Assembly (NCBI GenBank): GCA_022702545.1 | Contig: JAHRBC010000001.1 | Coordinates: forward strand, 8,990,001-9,054,000 | Source of the DNA: Phycomyces nitens | Taxonomy: Eukaryota > Mucoromycota > Mucoromycetes > Mucorales > Phycomycetaceae | Direction: 5' to 3' | DNA: 64,000 nucleotides | Shown here: positions 1 through 11,352 of the stretch, one piece after another | Layout: each line of letters starts with the position of its first letter | How positions within the stretch are numbered: position 1 is the first letter of the stretch | Notes under the pieces: generated by a model | Told to the model about the DNA's origin: nothing | Databases searched by the model: none | Seen by the model: the letters and a program-made list of their open reading frames with translations, nothing else | Translations under genes and position numbers: made by a program

Positions 1-765
1 GGCATGTCGCACACACGCCTGGGAAACCTTCCATCCTCTAGAATGCACTCACTTGAACCCTGCCATTCGTCCCTTCCTCAACTTTTGCGAAAAGGAATCC
101 TGGTCAGCACCCATGGCTGTATCCCGCATGTACGCCCACTTGATCTTGGCCAACCAGCGCGGTGAGCTTGATACTGTCCTGGCCCATTACGATGCATTTG
201 CTACTGTCAACCAGGCCGAGCGTCAGGCCAAGGAGACCGAATGGATCTTTATGGTAATGATTTGCTACTGCTGTTGTTTGGATCTAAACCGCTTTTGCAG
301 GAACATCCTACTCGTGAACTGTGGGCAACTGCAAGATCCCTGCTGGCCAAGGCATACAACCCACCCGCCAAAAAATGCAAGATCACCAAACCACTGCCGG
401 AAGATCTGGCCAAAAAGCTGTTTGAGGACGAAGACACGTTTTTAAACTACCTTGGCAAATTCAACATCAATAACCAGAGTGGCGGAATGTACATGGTCCA
501 GTCACACATCAACCACAGCTGTTCACCAAATGTGTGTATTGAATTCCCTGGCCAGACTCAATATAAATTGGCAGTACGTGCAGTGCGCGATCTTCGCAAG
601 GGAGAGCAGCTGTTTGAGACCTATGTGAATCCTCGCTGGAACAAGGAGACCAGAGTCAACTACCTGAACAAGAGCTACATGTTCCAATGCAAGTGTCCTC
701 GCTGTGAGTCTGACGGTCCATTGACGGCCGAATTAAGAGCTGGCTTGAGATTGCGGGACGAATAA
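1..765 (+). CDS. Set5/SMYD-like SET-domain lysine methyltransferase, 3' part
   Basis: The gene is cut by the window start; exons are <1..253 and 301..765, giving 238 C-terminal residues. The 47-nt intron starts GTAATG and ends TTTGCAG and shifts frame between the two open frames. The first exon carries the helical, cysteine-containing region typical of SMYD/Set5 proteins (HAWETFH, then NPAIRPFLNFC). The second contains the SET signature NHSCSPNV, followed by the LFETYVNP core strand and the post-SET zinc-binding CKCPRCES. Members of this family methylate lysines on histones (yeast Set5 acts on H4) using S-adenosylmethionine. The assignment to Set5 rather than another SMYD member is inferred from the short C-terminus, because the N-terminal part, including any MYND finger, is outside the window. 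AATAAA-like signals follow the stop directly. Confidence 0.85.
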
Positions 766-1536
766 AAAATAAAATGTAATTTGACTGTCAAAAACCAAAG
801 GAATAAAAATTATTGTGACTTGTATATTATAAATTTTTTGTTCTTATAAATACCCCCCAATGTTTTCATCTTCTTCGTTTAATTGTAAAGAACAACAACA
901 ACAATCAATCAATCAATAAATAATCGGGTAACAGGCAAGTTAATTTTCCACATTTCATTTTGTATATCTGTATATATATTTGTACGTATTTTGGATATTT
1001 TCGTGATGAAATAGGCATCGCCTAACTCCCAGGCTAGCTCAGCAATGTTGCCAAATATACATCTTTCGGGTCTGATCGATATCCATTATAATACATTTAT
1101 TTTATATTACTATATACATAAATGACACTATACTTAATAATGAGCATTCAGCTAACATTTATTTCTGTGTATAGGTATTGGCATTTGTACTTTAGAAAAT
1201 AATTACATTTTAATAAACTTTCAAAATATTTTGTACCATATATAAAAAAGAAATACGATTGAAATTTGTTCTGTGAGATGGTTACGCTGCATAATATTCA
1301 GAATGTGAGGGAGGGAGGTGTGTGGGAGAAATGAGTGCGATTCTATACTTTTATAAAGGATGATTTTTTAAATATAAAATCAACATTCCCCAACTATTTT
1401 TGCTATATATAAAAATTGAAAGTTTTTTTCTCACATTGCACCACCACCACTTGTGATTTCTCCATCCATACACTTTATTATTATATTTACAACTCTATAT
1501 AATTTAAAATAAATATAAATATATATAAATAAATAG
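766..1536. other. Intergenic spacer between convergent genes
   Basis: AT-rich sequence separates the SET-domain gene from the oppositely oriented inositol kinase. It holds several AATAAA-type polyadenylation signals close to both stop codons and short TA runs. No open frame or RNA gene is visible. Confidence 0.6.
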
Positions 1537-2606
1537 TTAATCAGACATTGCCTCGAGTGTTTCAACAAGTGTCTGGAGTCCCAAGAGATATCCATGGTCA
1601 GGCTCTTCAACTGAATCTTCAGGTGGATATGTCATGGGTATTGATGGGCAGGCGAGCTCATCGTGCGTGACGCAGTGGGTGAAATCAATGATGCGCATAT
1701 CAATCGTAGAAGGATGTAGGCCGTCATAGACCAGCAATAGACTAGAGCCATAGAATCTGTATCCTGGCAGATGAGCCACAACACAGGCCAGCTGCTTGAG
1801 CTTCTCGATCAGGATTCCTGCCAAAGGAGTCAGGGCCCGAGTTCCGTCATGGAGAAATGTGTGGAGAGTATGGCGGAATGTACTGGGAGTCAACAATCGA
1901 CCTTTGTACTTGTCCTGGAACTCATAGGTGCCTGTCAAAGGTTTGAACACCTTGGAGATTGTTTTTTGGTTTTTAGCTTTTATTTAATACATCCATTGGC
2001 CTCTATATATATATATATCTATTTATTTACCTGAACCCCACACATCCGTACCCCCAGACTCTTGCTGGTCGATTCCAAACATTTGAGGGTCTGGCTGGCC
2101 TGTTTTGCAGCCGAACAATACACACCGTGCTGTCTTGTGCCCATCTTTAGATCCAGGACACACGGTTTCTCTAATCCTACCGTCAGATCTTCCATGACAA
2201 TAAACTCCTCCATGCCTTTGGTGGTAGTAGGGCTTGGGTCGCGAAATACGACGTGTTCAGGAAACACGGCGGTGGAACTGTGTCTGCAGGACGGCAGGAG
2301 GGCTTCTAGTCGTTGGCGGTCCTGTTCGAGAGCAATCTCTGGTTGAGGACAAAAGATGATTCGAATGACTCCCATGTACCGAGGCATAAACACTCTACAG
2401 GGTGAATTGGCTTGAAGATCTTCAAAGAAGCGCTGTTCTTTAGTGGTCATTGCTTTGCAGATCGCACCGTTCTCTAGTCTAAACATTGCTACATGGCCAC
2501 CAGCACGATGTTGGATTGGCAAGAGGGCAAATGAGCCATGGTCATGCTGATTGTGGCGAAGTGGTGAGCGCTGCTGAGTAGATTCACAGGGACAAAATTC
2601 GACCAT
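1537..2606 (-). CDS. Inositol hexakisphosphate kinase (Kcs1/IP6K type)
   Basis: Exons on the minus strand are 2606..2031 and 1950..1537, giving 329 aa; the 80-nt intron starts GTAAAT. The inositol polyphosphate kinase signature PxxxDxKxG is present as [14 protein letters not shown], followed by an IP6K-type block ([18 protein letters not shown]). The catalytic C-terminal part has the DKYKGR block, the SSLLLVYDG strand and the IIDFTH metal-binding motif. The enzyme phosphorylates InsP6 to diphosphoinositol phosphates (PP-InsPs), which signal phosphate, energy and inositol status. The closeness to animal IP6K around the signature favours IP6K over IPMK or IP3K. At 329 aa it is shorter than animal IP6Ks (about 400-440 aa) and far shorter than yeast Kcs1, so it is nearly a bare kinase core. 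It lies 513 bp downstream of an Opi1-like gene on the same strand. Confidence 0.92.
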
Positions 2607-2816
2607 TAATTATCAAGACAGGAGAAATTTGACTTTAATTTGTGGGTGAATGGTATATTTATATATATATATTTGATGAAAAAGTAGCGTGATGAGCAGC
2701 AGATACTTTATACAGAATGTATTGTATACACACACACACATGTATGTAATGTATACTTTTGTTTTTTCTTTTCTTTGTATATAAAAAAAAACTAGATGAA
2801 ATAAGAATATAATATA

Positions 2817-2855
<39 letters not shown>

Positions 2856-3119
2856 GTAAAAAAAAAGAATGAATTTTTGAGTGTACATGAACAAGACCAG
2901 TGCTCGAGTAAAGAAGATATACATCGATATATAATGTATATATATATATATATATATATAAAGAAGATGAATGTGAGGGGTGTAAAATGTTGTCTGTGTA
3001 ATGTATAATTACACACACACTCACCTATATATATAAGTATGTTGATATTGATATGGTAAAATATATATAGACGATGTGTATGCAATAGATACTTCTTTTC
3101 TTTTCTTTTGGGGAATCTC
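2607..3119. repeat. Microsatellite-rich spacer (TA and ATA runs)
   Basis: The spacer between the Opi1-like gene and the kinase is packed with simple repeats. There is a (TA)n run merging into (ATA)n at about 2809-2856, a second (TA)n at about 2937-2961, and CA/TA tracts near 2728-2742 and 3010-3035. The long open frames here are translations of these repeats and not genes. Confidence 0.8.
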
Positions 3120-4627
3120 CTAGGTCATGTCCATTCGCTCAGTCTTTGGTCCATGTTCTTGCTGACCTTGTTCGCGAATGATGTCCATGTGTGACTGGAC
3201 CTGGGACACACCGACAACCCGTAGACGATCCAGCCAGAGTTCGGCTCTGTCAATGGTGTCCGAGAAAACGGTTGCTACGGAATGCAGCATCTCAATCGAC
3301 TCGCCGCCAAAGTTGAGCAGTTTGATCGAAGTGTCCTGGACATGGGAGGGTGTGTGGGGGTTCATTGAGGGGGAGGATGTTGGTGAGACGGTGGTAGTAG
3401 TAGTATTAAGGACAGCCCACCGACCAGGTAGGGCCAAGATGAATGCACGCACACTAGCCTTTGCTTGTTCAGGAAGACCAGAGCCTGCATAACGACTGAC
3501 GACCTCGACGACCTTTCGAAGGGTGTCGACCATCTCTTTCTTGATCGAAGCAAGTGTGGCGGCCGAAGAAGACACGGCAACAGTGCCTGATTTGTTGTCC
3601 TTTGAAGCAAGTGAAACGAGAAAATTGCGGAGAAGATTCATCTGCTGATCGATATGCTGGACAGCGTACTCCAGCCAGCTGAGGCAGTATCGCAGACATT
3701 TCATGGATTCTTCGCTCACGACTGCAGCAGTCGTACCAGCAGCTGATCCGGCCTGGGCTACGATTTGCTGCCATCGACTACGGGGGACTGCGTTTGTGCG
3801 GTGGCGAACGACTGTCTTGGCTAGAGTATAGGGACGATGGGGTGACGTCGAGCGAGAACAGGATCGAGAGCGAGTCTTGGTGTCTATATACATAAGACAA
3901 GAGGTTATTTAGTAAAGCTATTTAAAAAATAAAATCAACAAGGAATCTCTGTGTTTGTCTTACAAGGATCTTCACGTGGGTCAGTTCGTCGTCTGAGTCC
4001 ATCGCGCGCCTGCTCGTGATGATCGCTTATGGTTGCACGCGCCAAAGCATGGGCTGCCATTGTAGGCCCATCTTCCTCTGCCAAAGAAGATTTGTCTTCG
4101 AATCGGTCGAGTTGGCGGCATCCCCAGGTGTCGACATTGGACAGAACCCGACGACCAACCTTGTCATAGATTGGAGCCGCCAATGATTCGACCATCTCGG
4201 CACCATATTTTACGTATGAACTCGATGCCTTTGAGCTCTCATACACTCTCAAAGCAGAGTTTACGATTGGCAGATTGGACATTCGGTGCATAAAGTCCTT
4301 GTTCTTTGCTTCGTCAGGATTGTTCCATTCGGCTGGAAAAGGGAATTTCTGCGAGGTGGGAGTAGGAAGGGGTGATGAGGGTGTGGTGGAGGGTGCAGAG
4401 TAATTGATGGAGATGGTGGGCTTTGGCTCAAGGGTCATTCCACGAGCCATGCTTCCCAGTGCCTCTACGGCTAGCTGGACGTCAGGATCCTGATGATCGA
4501 TGGCTACCAGCGACGAAGCAGACGAGACAGACGAGGTAGTTGAGGTTGTTGATGCAGCCGAGGACATGTCTTGGTCGGGTGCATTGCAGAGGTCGTTGAT
4601 GGACAACGGTGATGTGTGAGTGGCCAT
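3120..4627 (-). CDS. OPI1: Opi1-family transcriptional regulator
   Basis: Exons are 4627..3964 and 3883..3120, giving 475 aa; the 80-nt intron begins GTAAGA and ends ATATAG. The blocks that define fungal Opi1 proteins occur in order. LPIVNSALRVYESSK and KYGAEMVES lie in the N-terminal half, SRWQQ near residue 257, ESMKCLRYCLSWLEYA near 279-294, LPEQAKASVRAFILALPGRW at about 358-377, and the ESIEML to LDRL helix at about 416-441. The last two align by eye with yeast Opi1. In yeast, Opi1 is held at the ER by phosphatidic acid and VAP; when inositol is plentiful it enters the nucleus and represses INO1 and phospholipid genes. Which residues bind lipid here is not clear. An acidic, Ser/Thr-rich N-terminus (about 1-90) is low complexity. 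Promoter neighbours are AT-rich with a GAA repeat. Confidence 0.9.
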
Positions 4628-7384
4628 TTAAGTGCTTGTGAGTGGGTTATTAGATAGATATATATATAGTTATATACGTGGATAGATAGATTGTAGCAGA
4701 AAGAAGAAGTGAAAGAAGAAGAAGAAGAAGAAGAAGTAGAAAAAGGTGCGATTATCTATTATAATTATTATAATGAGGGGAAAAAAAACGGCTGGGGATT
4801 TTTTTTATTCTTTTATTTTTGTTTTTGTGTGGATCGTTTTTGGCTTTTGCCATGTGAAACCGCACCTTGGCTGCTTTCACGTGTTACTAGAAATTACATC
4901 TTTACACACTATTTCCATAACCAATCTGTACACTCTCCGAAATAAAAATAAAAATAAAAAAATAAAAAAATAAAAAAAGGTTGTATATTTAACACTCCGC
5001 CGGTTTTTTTGTGATCTAGACTGAGTGACAATCACTCAAGATGTGCTGCATTTACTTTAGATTTTAATTTCTAGCTATAATAGTTTTACTGTAATACTCT
5101 CTGTAGGTCATAATTCCTCGAGACATTCTCAAGGATTGGCTCTTTCTCTTATATGGTCTAAAGAGCTATTTCCGTAATGTTGGAAATATATACATATATA
5201 AAAGAGACAAAATATGCGATACGGAGTTTATAAACAACGCAAAAAAAAAGTATCGGTCTAGATACAATTTGCTCATTTGTTTTATAAGTATATAATATAT
5301 AATATATATTTATATTATTGAATATTTAGAAAGCTATCTCTCTCTCTTAATTTTACTACTCTATTGGTACCTGTACATCCTACAGCACAAAAGACTAAAT
5401 AAAGGGTCGCTGCACCACTAGGCCCTGAGGAATCTGCTATGAAAATATTGGGGATCAAGCTCGATTGACATGAGCATCTCTCTCGTGTAAATTTACTTTA
5501 TTAATCATCCTGTTGGGTTATCAAACGATTATCAATACCATAATAAATCTACAAATAACAATTGATAACTAGGATCGCCAACTTATCAAAATCCAGTAGT
5601 CTATTTAATCCAAACCAATTTTATTTGTGTAAAGAGCCCTTGTTGCCTTGCGGGTTCATTTGTACTCTAGTCACTTTGGGTAATCAAGCCGGTTGGCTGT
5701 TCATAACAATATATGTTTTATTTGATTTGATTATTATTATTATTTAAGAAAAAAGAGAGAGCATTTCAGAAAGTAATCGTACACGTAAATATCAGCCAGG
5801 TAATTTAGCATGGACACATGTCATGACTCCAGAGCAAGTTAGAGAGGCCCATCTACCAAATATTTCATTTTTACTGCCGTTTAAGAGACCTTTGATTTAA
5901 ATAGAGACCTCTTGGCTCTATCAAGAAATAAAATCAATCAAAATCCAAACCTTTGTTTGATTATCCAATGTTTTCCAACCATGAAATAGCAGCAACTCTA
6001 ATTTTGACATTGGCGCACCAATTTTGAGGGGGGGTGTTTTTTTTTTGTACGTGTCAATTGGCAAAAAGTAATTGACTTTATTATCCTAGAAGCAACTTAT
6101 TGGCTCCCCACAAAGACTTACAAATATAATCTTATTGTGCTAGATCTAAAGGGATTCCTTCAATCGAATAAACTTTGTGCGATCGTTTATCTCCGAAATA
6201 ATAACATATATATATTGGGGGGTGTGGGACAAAAAAGCCCCAGATAATTGATTGTAGTGCACGTCCAGTGGGTATGAAATAGGACGTCAGTGGCATTTTT
6301 GTGTGATGGGCGCGGAAATGGATTACAAGAGGATGGAAACGGGAAGCCTCAAAGAAGGGCGGGAATTGGCTCTATTTGGTAAAGGCGAATACTGTGTACA
6401 AATAAAGACAGTTTGTATATTTCTAAAAAGAGGGGCGTGGTTTAGAATTGTTAGTTATAAGGATAATTAGATGAATCTATAGATATAAAGATGTTTGTCT
6501 CGAGAGTGCAACAAAGAGAATTGCTGCTGGCCAGGGTATCAAGAGATTTCCAAATAATAATAATATATACGATTAATATCAATAGGTCCATGAATCCAAA
6601 TATTCAAACAAGATATAATGCTCAATTTGACATTTTAGAAAATACTCTAAAATAACCATGATTGATAACCAACCTTGGACAGCTTTGCACAATACATATT
6701 CTTGGCATCACAGGACATTCAATTTGCTTTTATAGATACCAATTCATCTTGTTGCCATGTAGTTTTGTGCAATTGAACCCAACATGAGTTGGTATCCATG
6801 GTGATTGTCTGAACTCCAATGCCACAACCTCAAGATATTAAAACTCTTTATATTTGACAGTCTAGTTTTTAGGACATCTTTACGGTTTCTAATGGTCCGC
6901 AGTTGCGGGATTGCTGATATTCCATAATTGGAGCAATGTGAGCCAAGAGGCTTAAATTACGCCCAGTCAGATTATCTAGTGTTCTCTCTCATGGCCATTC
7001 TATATAATAAGCAGAGCAATGTAGTAAAATTTCAAGCAGAAATGGATGAGCATTTTCAAATTTCCTTAATAGTAAAACAATGCAGCCTTGTATTCAGATC
7101 AGTGAACAATGGAAAATCCATTGGAACCAATTGATCACCTTTCTTAATTCGATAAACCCATTGTAGTAAATCGTCTTTAACCCCAAACAAAAAAAAACAA
7201 AAAAAAACTAGATAAATTAAAATATTACTGTTGATCCAGTGAGCTTCTGTAGTCTCACAAACCTGTCATTCACCAGAAATGTGACTATTTGTGACCAGAC
7301 CAAGCACCGGACTCCGGACATAAAGATGGAATTGTGTGTATCAGAGCCAACATTATTGACCCGATTGAAACAAGAGAGATGGGT
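4628..7384. other. Long gene-poor spacer
   Basis: About 2.75 kb without a supportable gene. It begins with the Opi1-like promoter, where a (GAA)n run lies at about 4711-4736 followed by AAATA and homopurine tracts near 4940-4980. Then comes AT-rich sequence with scattered short frames of no recognisable family (for example 5562-5747 and 6928-7134). Segments such as 5340-6060 and 6660-7140 have somewhat less skewed base composition, but I see no terminal repeats or transposase motifs. Confidence 0.5.
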
Positions 7385-8216
7385 TTATTGATTCTTTAGT
7401 TCTTTTGTCAATTTACTAAGCGACCACTTCATTTCCGTACGAAACATCTCAACAGCTCTGACAGCCTCTTCAATCGAGCAGTTGTTTGTCTCCTGTACCT
7501 TGTAAATCTTGTTGATAATTACCAATCTTCTAGAGTAGAACTGGCGCTCTAAGACATACAAGAGGTTGGCAAGATTATTGTGATAGAATCAAGAGTTTAC
7601 CTTTTGGAGTGCATCTCCAAGAAGTTCCTTTGGTCTTGTTGAGTTCCAGCACAGAGGGTTTCCCCCGACCGAGGCCAACAGACCATTCACGCCACAGCTC
7701 AGGTACGGTGCTAATGTCTCTGCTGAGTGAATAGAGACACTTGTTTTTTGGGACATTTGTGGGTACACGGGCGGGTGTTGAGGTTGGTATGGAAACCGGT
7801 GTTGGTATAGGAACCGGTGTTGGCATAGAAACCGATGTTGGCATAGAAACCGGTGCTGGTATAGAGGCTGGCAATCGAGGAGACACTGGGGTCGATGGGC
7901 GCTCTATAGCTTGCATGGACTGGAAAAAAGAGGATCGTGTGGGTCTGGTTCCAGTGGCAAACATAGAGCAGGCTTCTCGTAGCAGCTGTAAATCATTCCT
8001 CAATTCATTAATGTCATGCCCTAATTCTCTTTCTTGTGATTGTCTGGTCTGTTCGTCTGCAAAGTACTTTTGTAATATTGCGTGATTTGCGTCTATTTTT
8101 GAATCGAGGCTTTGGAGCTGCTGAAAGATCAATGGGACTATATTCTGGGGTTGGCTGTTTAAAGGGTCGTGGGCAGAATTGTGGATATGTTCCGAGACCT
8201 GAGAAGATTTGGACAT
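7385..8216 (-). CDS. GCR1_C-domain DNA-binding protein
   Basis: Exons are 8216..7601 and 7548..7385, giving 259 aa; the 52-nt intron begins GTAAAC and ends TCTTAG, and splicing restores the conserved C-terminal frame. Residues about 30-90 look like an amphipathic helix or coiled coil. Residues about 115-150 are a degenerate Pro-Val/Thr repeat (units such as SMPTPV and SIPTPV). The C-terminus resembles the Gcr1-type DNA-binding domain (GCR1_C): VPELWREWSVGL, KPSVLELNKTKGTSWR, then after the intron ERQFYSRRLVIINKI. In yeast Gcr1 this domain binds CTTCC boxes in glycolytic gene promoters; related domains occur in many fungal proteins of unknown role. The target here cannot be inferred. The gene is isolated between two long spacers. 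Confidence 0.75.
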
Positions 8217-10019
8217 TAGGCATCAAGTTCCTTGAGAAATTGAGGGAAATATCTTGAATTTATATAAAAATCCAGTGATTGAGATTAAACTCGGGTATTG
8301 CAACCTTTGTGTATCCAAGTCAAACAGACAATCAATTTAGCTAAAGACAAACAAATTCAGAGTGTGTATTTTTACTATTACTGTGACATTTATACATTAC
8401 TTTATCCCATGTACCAATAGACGACTGACAAGGCGAAAAGAGTAAAATGACAATAATATCTGCCCACTTCTAATAAAATGTAACACGGCTACAAAATGAT
8501 CTTTGGGGACCTTTTTGATGTAAAATTCCGGCCCGCGTGTGACAGACCAAAGGCACTCGAGGTCCATTTAAACACCCAGGCGAATGAATTAGAGTAGGGT
8601 GGGTGGGTAGTCAAGGCATACAATCGCAATATACTCATCGTGTTGGTAACTAGGCAATTTCTCATCAGATACGGTCATTTTTTTTTATTGTTCAGAACCA
8701 GAGACTTTGAATACAAACCAAAATGGGTCCAAGTAGTCGAAACTCGAATTACGGCTATGAACCTCTTTTATACTCTTTATCAAACACAAAAGACCTGTGG
8801 ATTATATATATATATATATATATTACCACACTATAAGATGAAAAATGTCTTGCAAGCCTGCTTATGCTAAAAGAATAAAGTATGTGGGGGGAAACAGTCG
8901 ATGCAAGAGTAAAATAAAAAAAGGTTCTTTCTGTACCAATACATTTCTTGATCAAATAGATACTGAAAATGTAATTTTATAAATATCTTGTAAAAACCGC
9001 TTGGTATTATAAAGATGCATTGGAACAATAAACTATATGGCAACCAACAGATTAGTTTATCTTGTGGGAAATAAAAAAGGACATATTGGTGAATTCGATT
9101 TAGCTTGATCGAGTAGCATGATTATCGATTCACAAAGTATCCATAGAGAATAGTATAACTCGATTTATTTACTCGATAATGGTACTAATTATTCCAATAC
9201 ATAAAAGTCAATCTTTGGATTCTACTTTATGATGTACCAAGATTACCGACCTAGATTGACAGCCAGTAATCTCATGTTATCAAGAACCAAATAGGCAATA
9301 GGCTTGATTAGTCTGAGTAACCCAGCAAGGCCCATATAAACTGAGAGCTAGGGTCCATTACTGATCCTCTTACTGTAAACTCAATTTACACTATTTATAC
9401 ATTCTTCTTCTTTTCTTTTTTTTGTACTCAATCTATAATAGCTACATGACGTATAAATGATCGTAATTATCCTTTTTATAACTACAGTGTTTAACCTAGG
9501 TCAAGAATGACGATGAAGAATACAAAGGTCTTTCAATACAACCGAGTCTTGTTTTTCTAATCTAGTCAGTATTCATATTGCTATCAATAACCCCCATGAT
9601 TCCTCTCAGATCACCAAGCATACATCACTACATATCATCATTACAAAAAGAAAAAGAAATGGTAATAAAAATTGGGTACAAGAAAGTACAGTGTTCCTAA
9701 ATACCAAATCCCATGTGCCACTCAGAATTGACAAATCGACATTGTCAATTGTCGATAAACAGGCCAGAAAACCAAAGTGTGTCGCCAAGATCAATGTATT
9801 CTCCATGCTTGCAAAAGTTTCAAATGACAATTCCATTTATTTTTTTTCATGTCACAGATTTTTCAATTGTCCATAGCAGTCACTAACAAGACATCACCAC
9901 AGGGTAGGAAGAAAGATGAAGAGACGGGAAAAAAAAAGAAAGGCGAGGTCAAGCTTGATTTTATATACATATAAAAATATATATATAAAAATCAAAGACA
10001 GAGCTAGTCCGCTCTCAAG
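8217..10019. other. Gene-poor spacer between divergent genes
   Basis: About 1.8 kb separates the GCR1_C-domain gene from the CCDC90-like gene. It holds a TA run near 8806-8822 and several homopolymer tracts. The short frames on both strands have no recognisable domain and no partner exons. Immediately before the next gene there is a polypurine stretch (about 9908-9945). Confidence 0.5.
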
Positions 10020-10998
10020 ATGATACGCTCTACAATACTCAAGCGTAGGTCAAGAGACAGACCCAGCATTGGATTTATATTGCTCTAGACAATTAACAAA
10101 TACTTGTCTTTGCGCAGTTGCTCGTCATCAACTCCAGCACACCAATCCTCGATTCCAATTTACCCAACCGTTATCCCAGTACCATTTCGATACATTCAAG
10201 TTTGTCGAACGGCTCGAGAATGAAGGATTCTCAAGAGAACAAAGCGAGGCTATTATGCGATCCGTGCGCCAGGTCATCTCTGAGAGGTAAATCACTTGAT
10301 AACAATAATCATCATAACATGTACTCAAGTTTTTATTTTTTTTAAAAAATTAAAGCATGACAGATCTCAGCAAAGCCATGGTTACCAAAGCAGAGCAAGA
10401 AAAGGTAGAATCCTAAAAAAACCATGCACGCACTCATCTCCACGTTCATAGTTTCCTAATTAGCTTATTTTCCAAACTTCATCTCATTCAACATCATAAT
10501 ATTTTATATACATGTACATTATAAATCCATGCAATGTACATAGACTGTCTACACATACAAGGTCGACTTTGCCCATCTCAAGTCTGAAGTCCAATTGCTC
10601 GAAAAAAATGACTTTTCAATGATGCATGCCGAGAACGAACGTCTCCAGGGCGAGATTGAAAAGTTGCGGCAAAAGTTACGAGAAGAGATCACTCGCACTC
10701 AGGCCAATGTTCGGTTGGATCTCAATCTCGAAAAGGGTCGGATCCGGGATGAGGCAAGTGCTCAGGAAATCAAGATCAAGGAAACCGATACTCGGATTGA
10801 GAGTGAGATTGCGGGTCTGCGTACACAGATGGAGGCCATCAAGTTCCAAATCCTTCAGTACATGATCGGTAAGAATTAACAAGTGGCCCTGGGACACTAG
10901 GATCTATAAGACTTGCTTGTATGCTTACCCTAGCTTTTTCAGGTACCATTACTGGTGCAGGCGCTCTCTTCCTGGCTTACTTGCGCATGTTCCGTTGA
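10020..10998 (+). CDS. CCDC90/MCUR1-like mitochondrial coiled-coil protein (DUF1640)
   Basis: Five exons (10020..10044, 10118..10286, 10356..10404, 10562..10868, 10943..10998) give 201 aa. The start at 10020 makes a short basic presequence (MIRSTILKLARHQLQ) suited to mitochondrial import; the first coding exon is only 25 nt. The family block FVERLENEGFSREQSEAI is followed by a long coiled coil (about 80-170) with KSEVQLLEKNDF, and the protein ends in one membrane segment (GTITGAGALFLAYLRMFR). This layout is typical of DUF1640 proteins: yeast Fmp32, implicated in cytochrome oxidase assembly, and animal MCUR1/CCDC90A and CCDC90B of the inner membrane. It is predicted to be anchored by its C-terminus with the coiled coil in the matrix. 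Exact function in this fungus is inferred only from family. Confidence 0.9.
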
Positions 10999-11352
10999 GA
11001 CTGATTGTGTAACCCGAATATTTGAACATCAAAATATTGACGAGTTTGTTTAATAAACCAATGTTTGAAAGGATGTCCAGGGTATCTATAAAGACATGGG
11101 AGGAGGGGAGGGGATGGGAGGTGAGGGTAGTCTTGTCGCTGGCTGCTTCTCTTTACCCCTAGAGACAACGTAAAAGCCAATCTTTTTTTTATTCTTTTAT
11201 TTTTTTCAATCAGTGTATAATAATTTGTATACATTATTTTATATATAAATATAATATATATATATATACTCTATTTAAGTCCCTACCTTTACTCCAACTC
11301 CAACTCGGACTTCTCTTTCTTCTTCCTTTTTATTCATATTTATATTTCTTGC

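Noticed and set aside
2613..3085. Three overlapping minus-strand frames with Tyr-Ile repeats
   Set aside because: They are translations of TA and ATA microsatellites.
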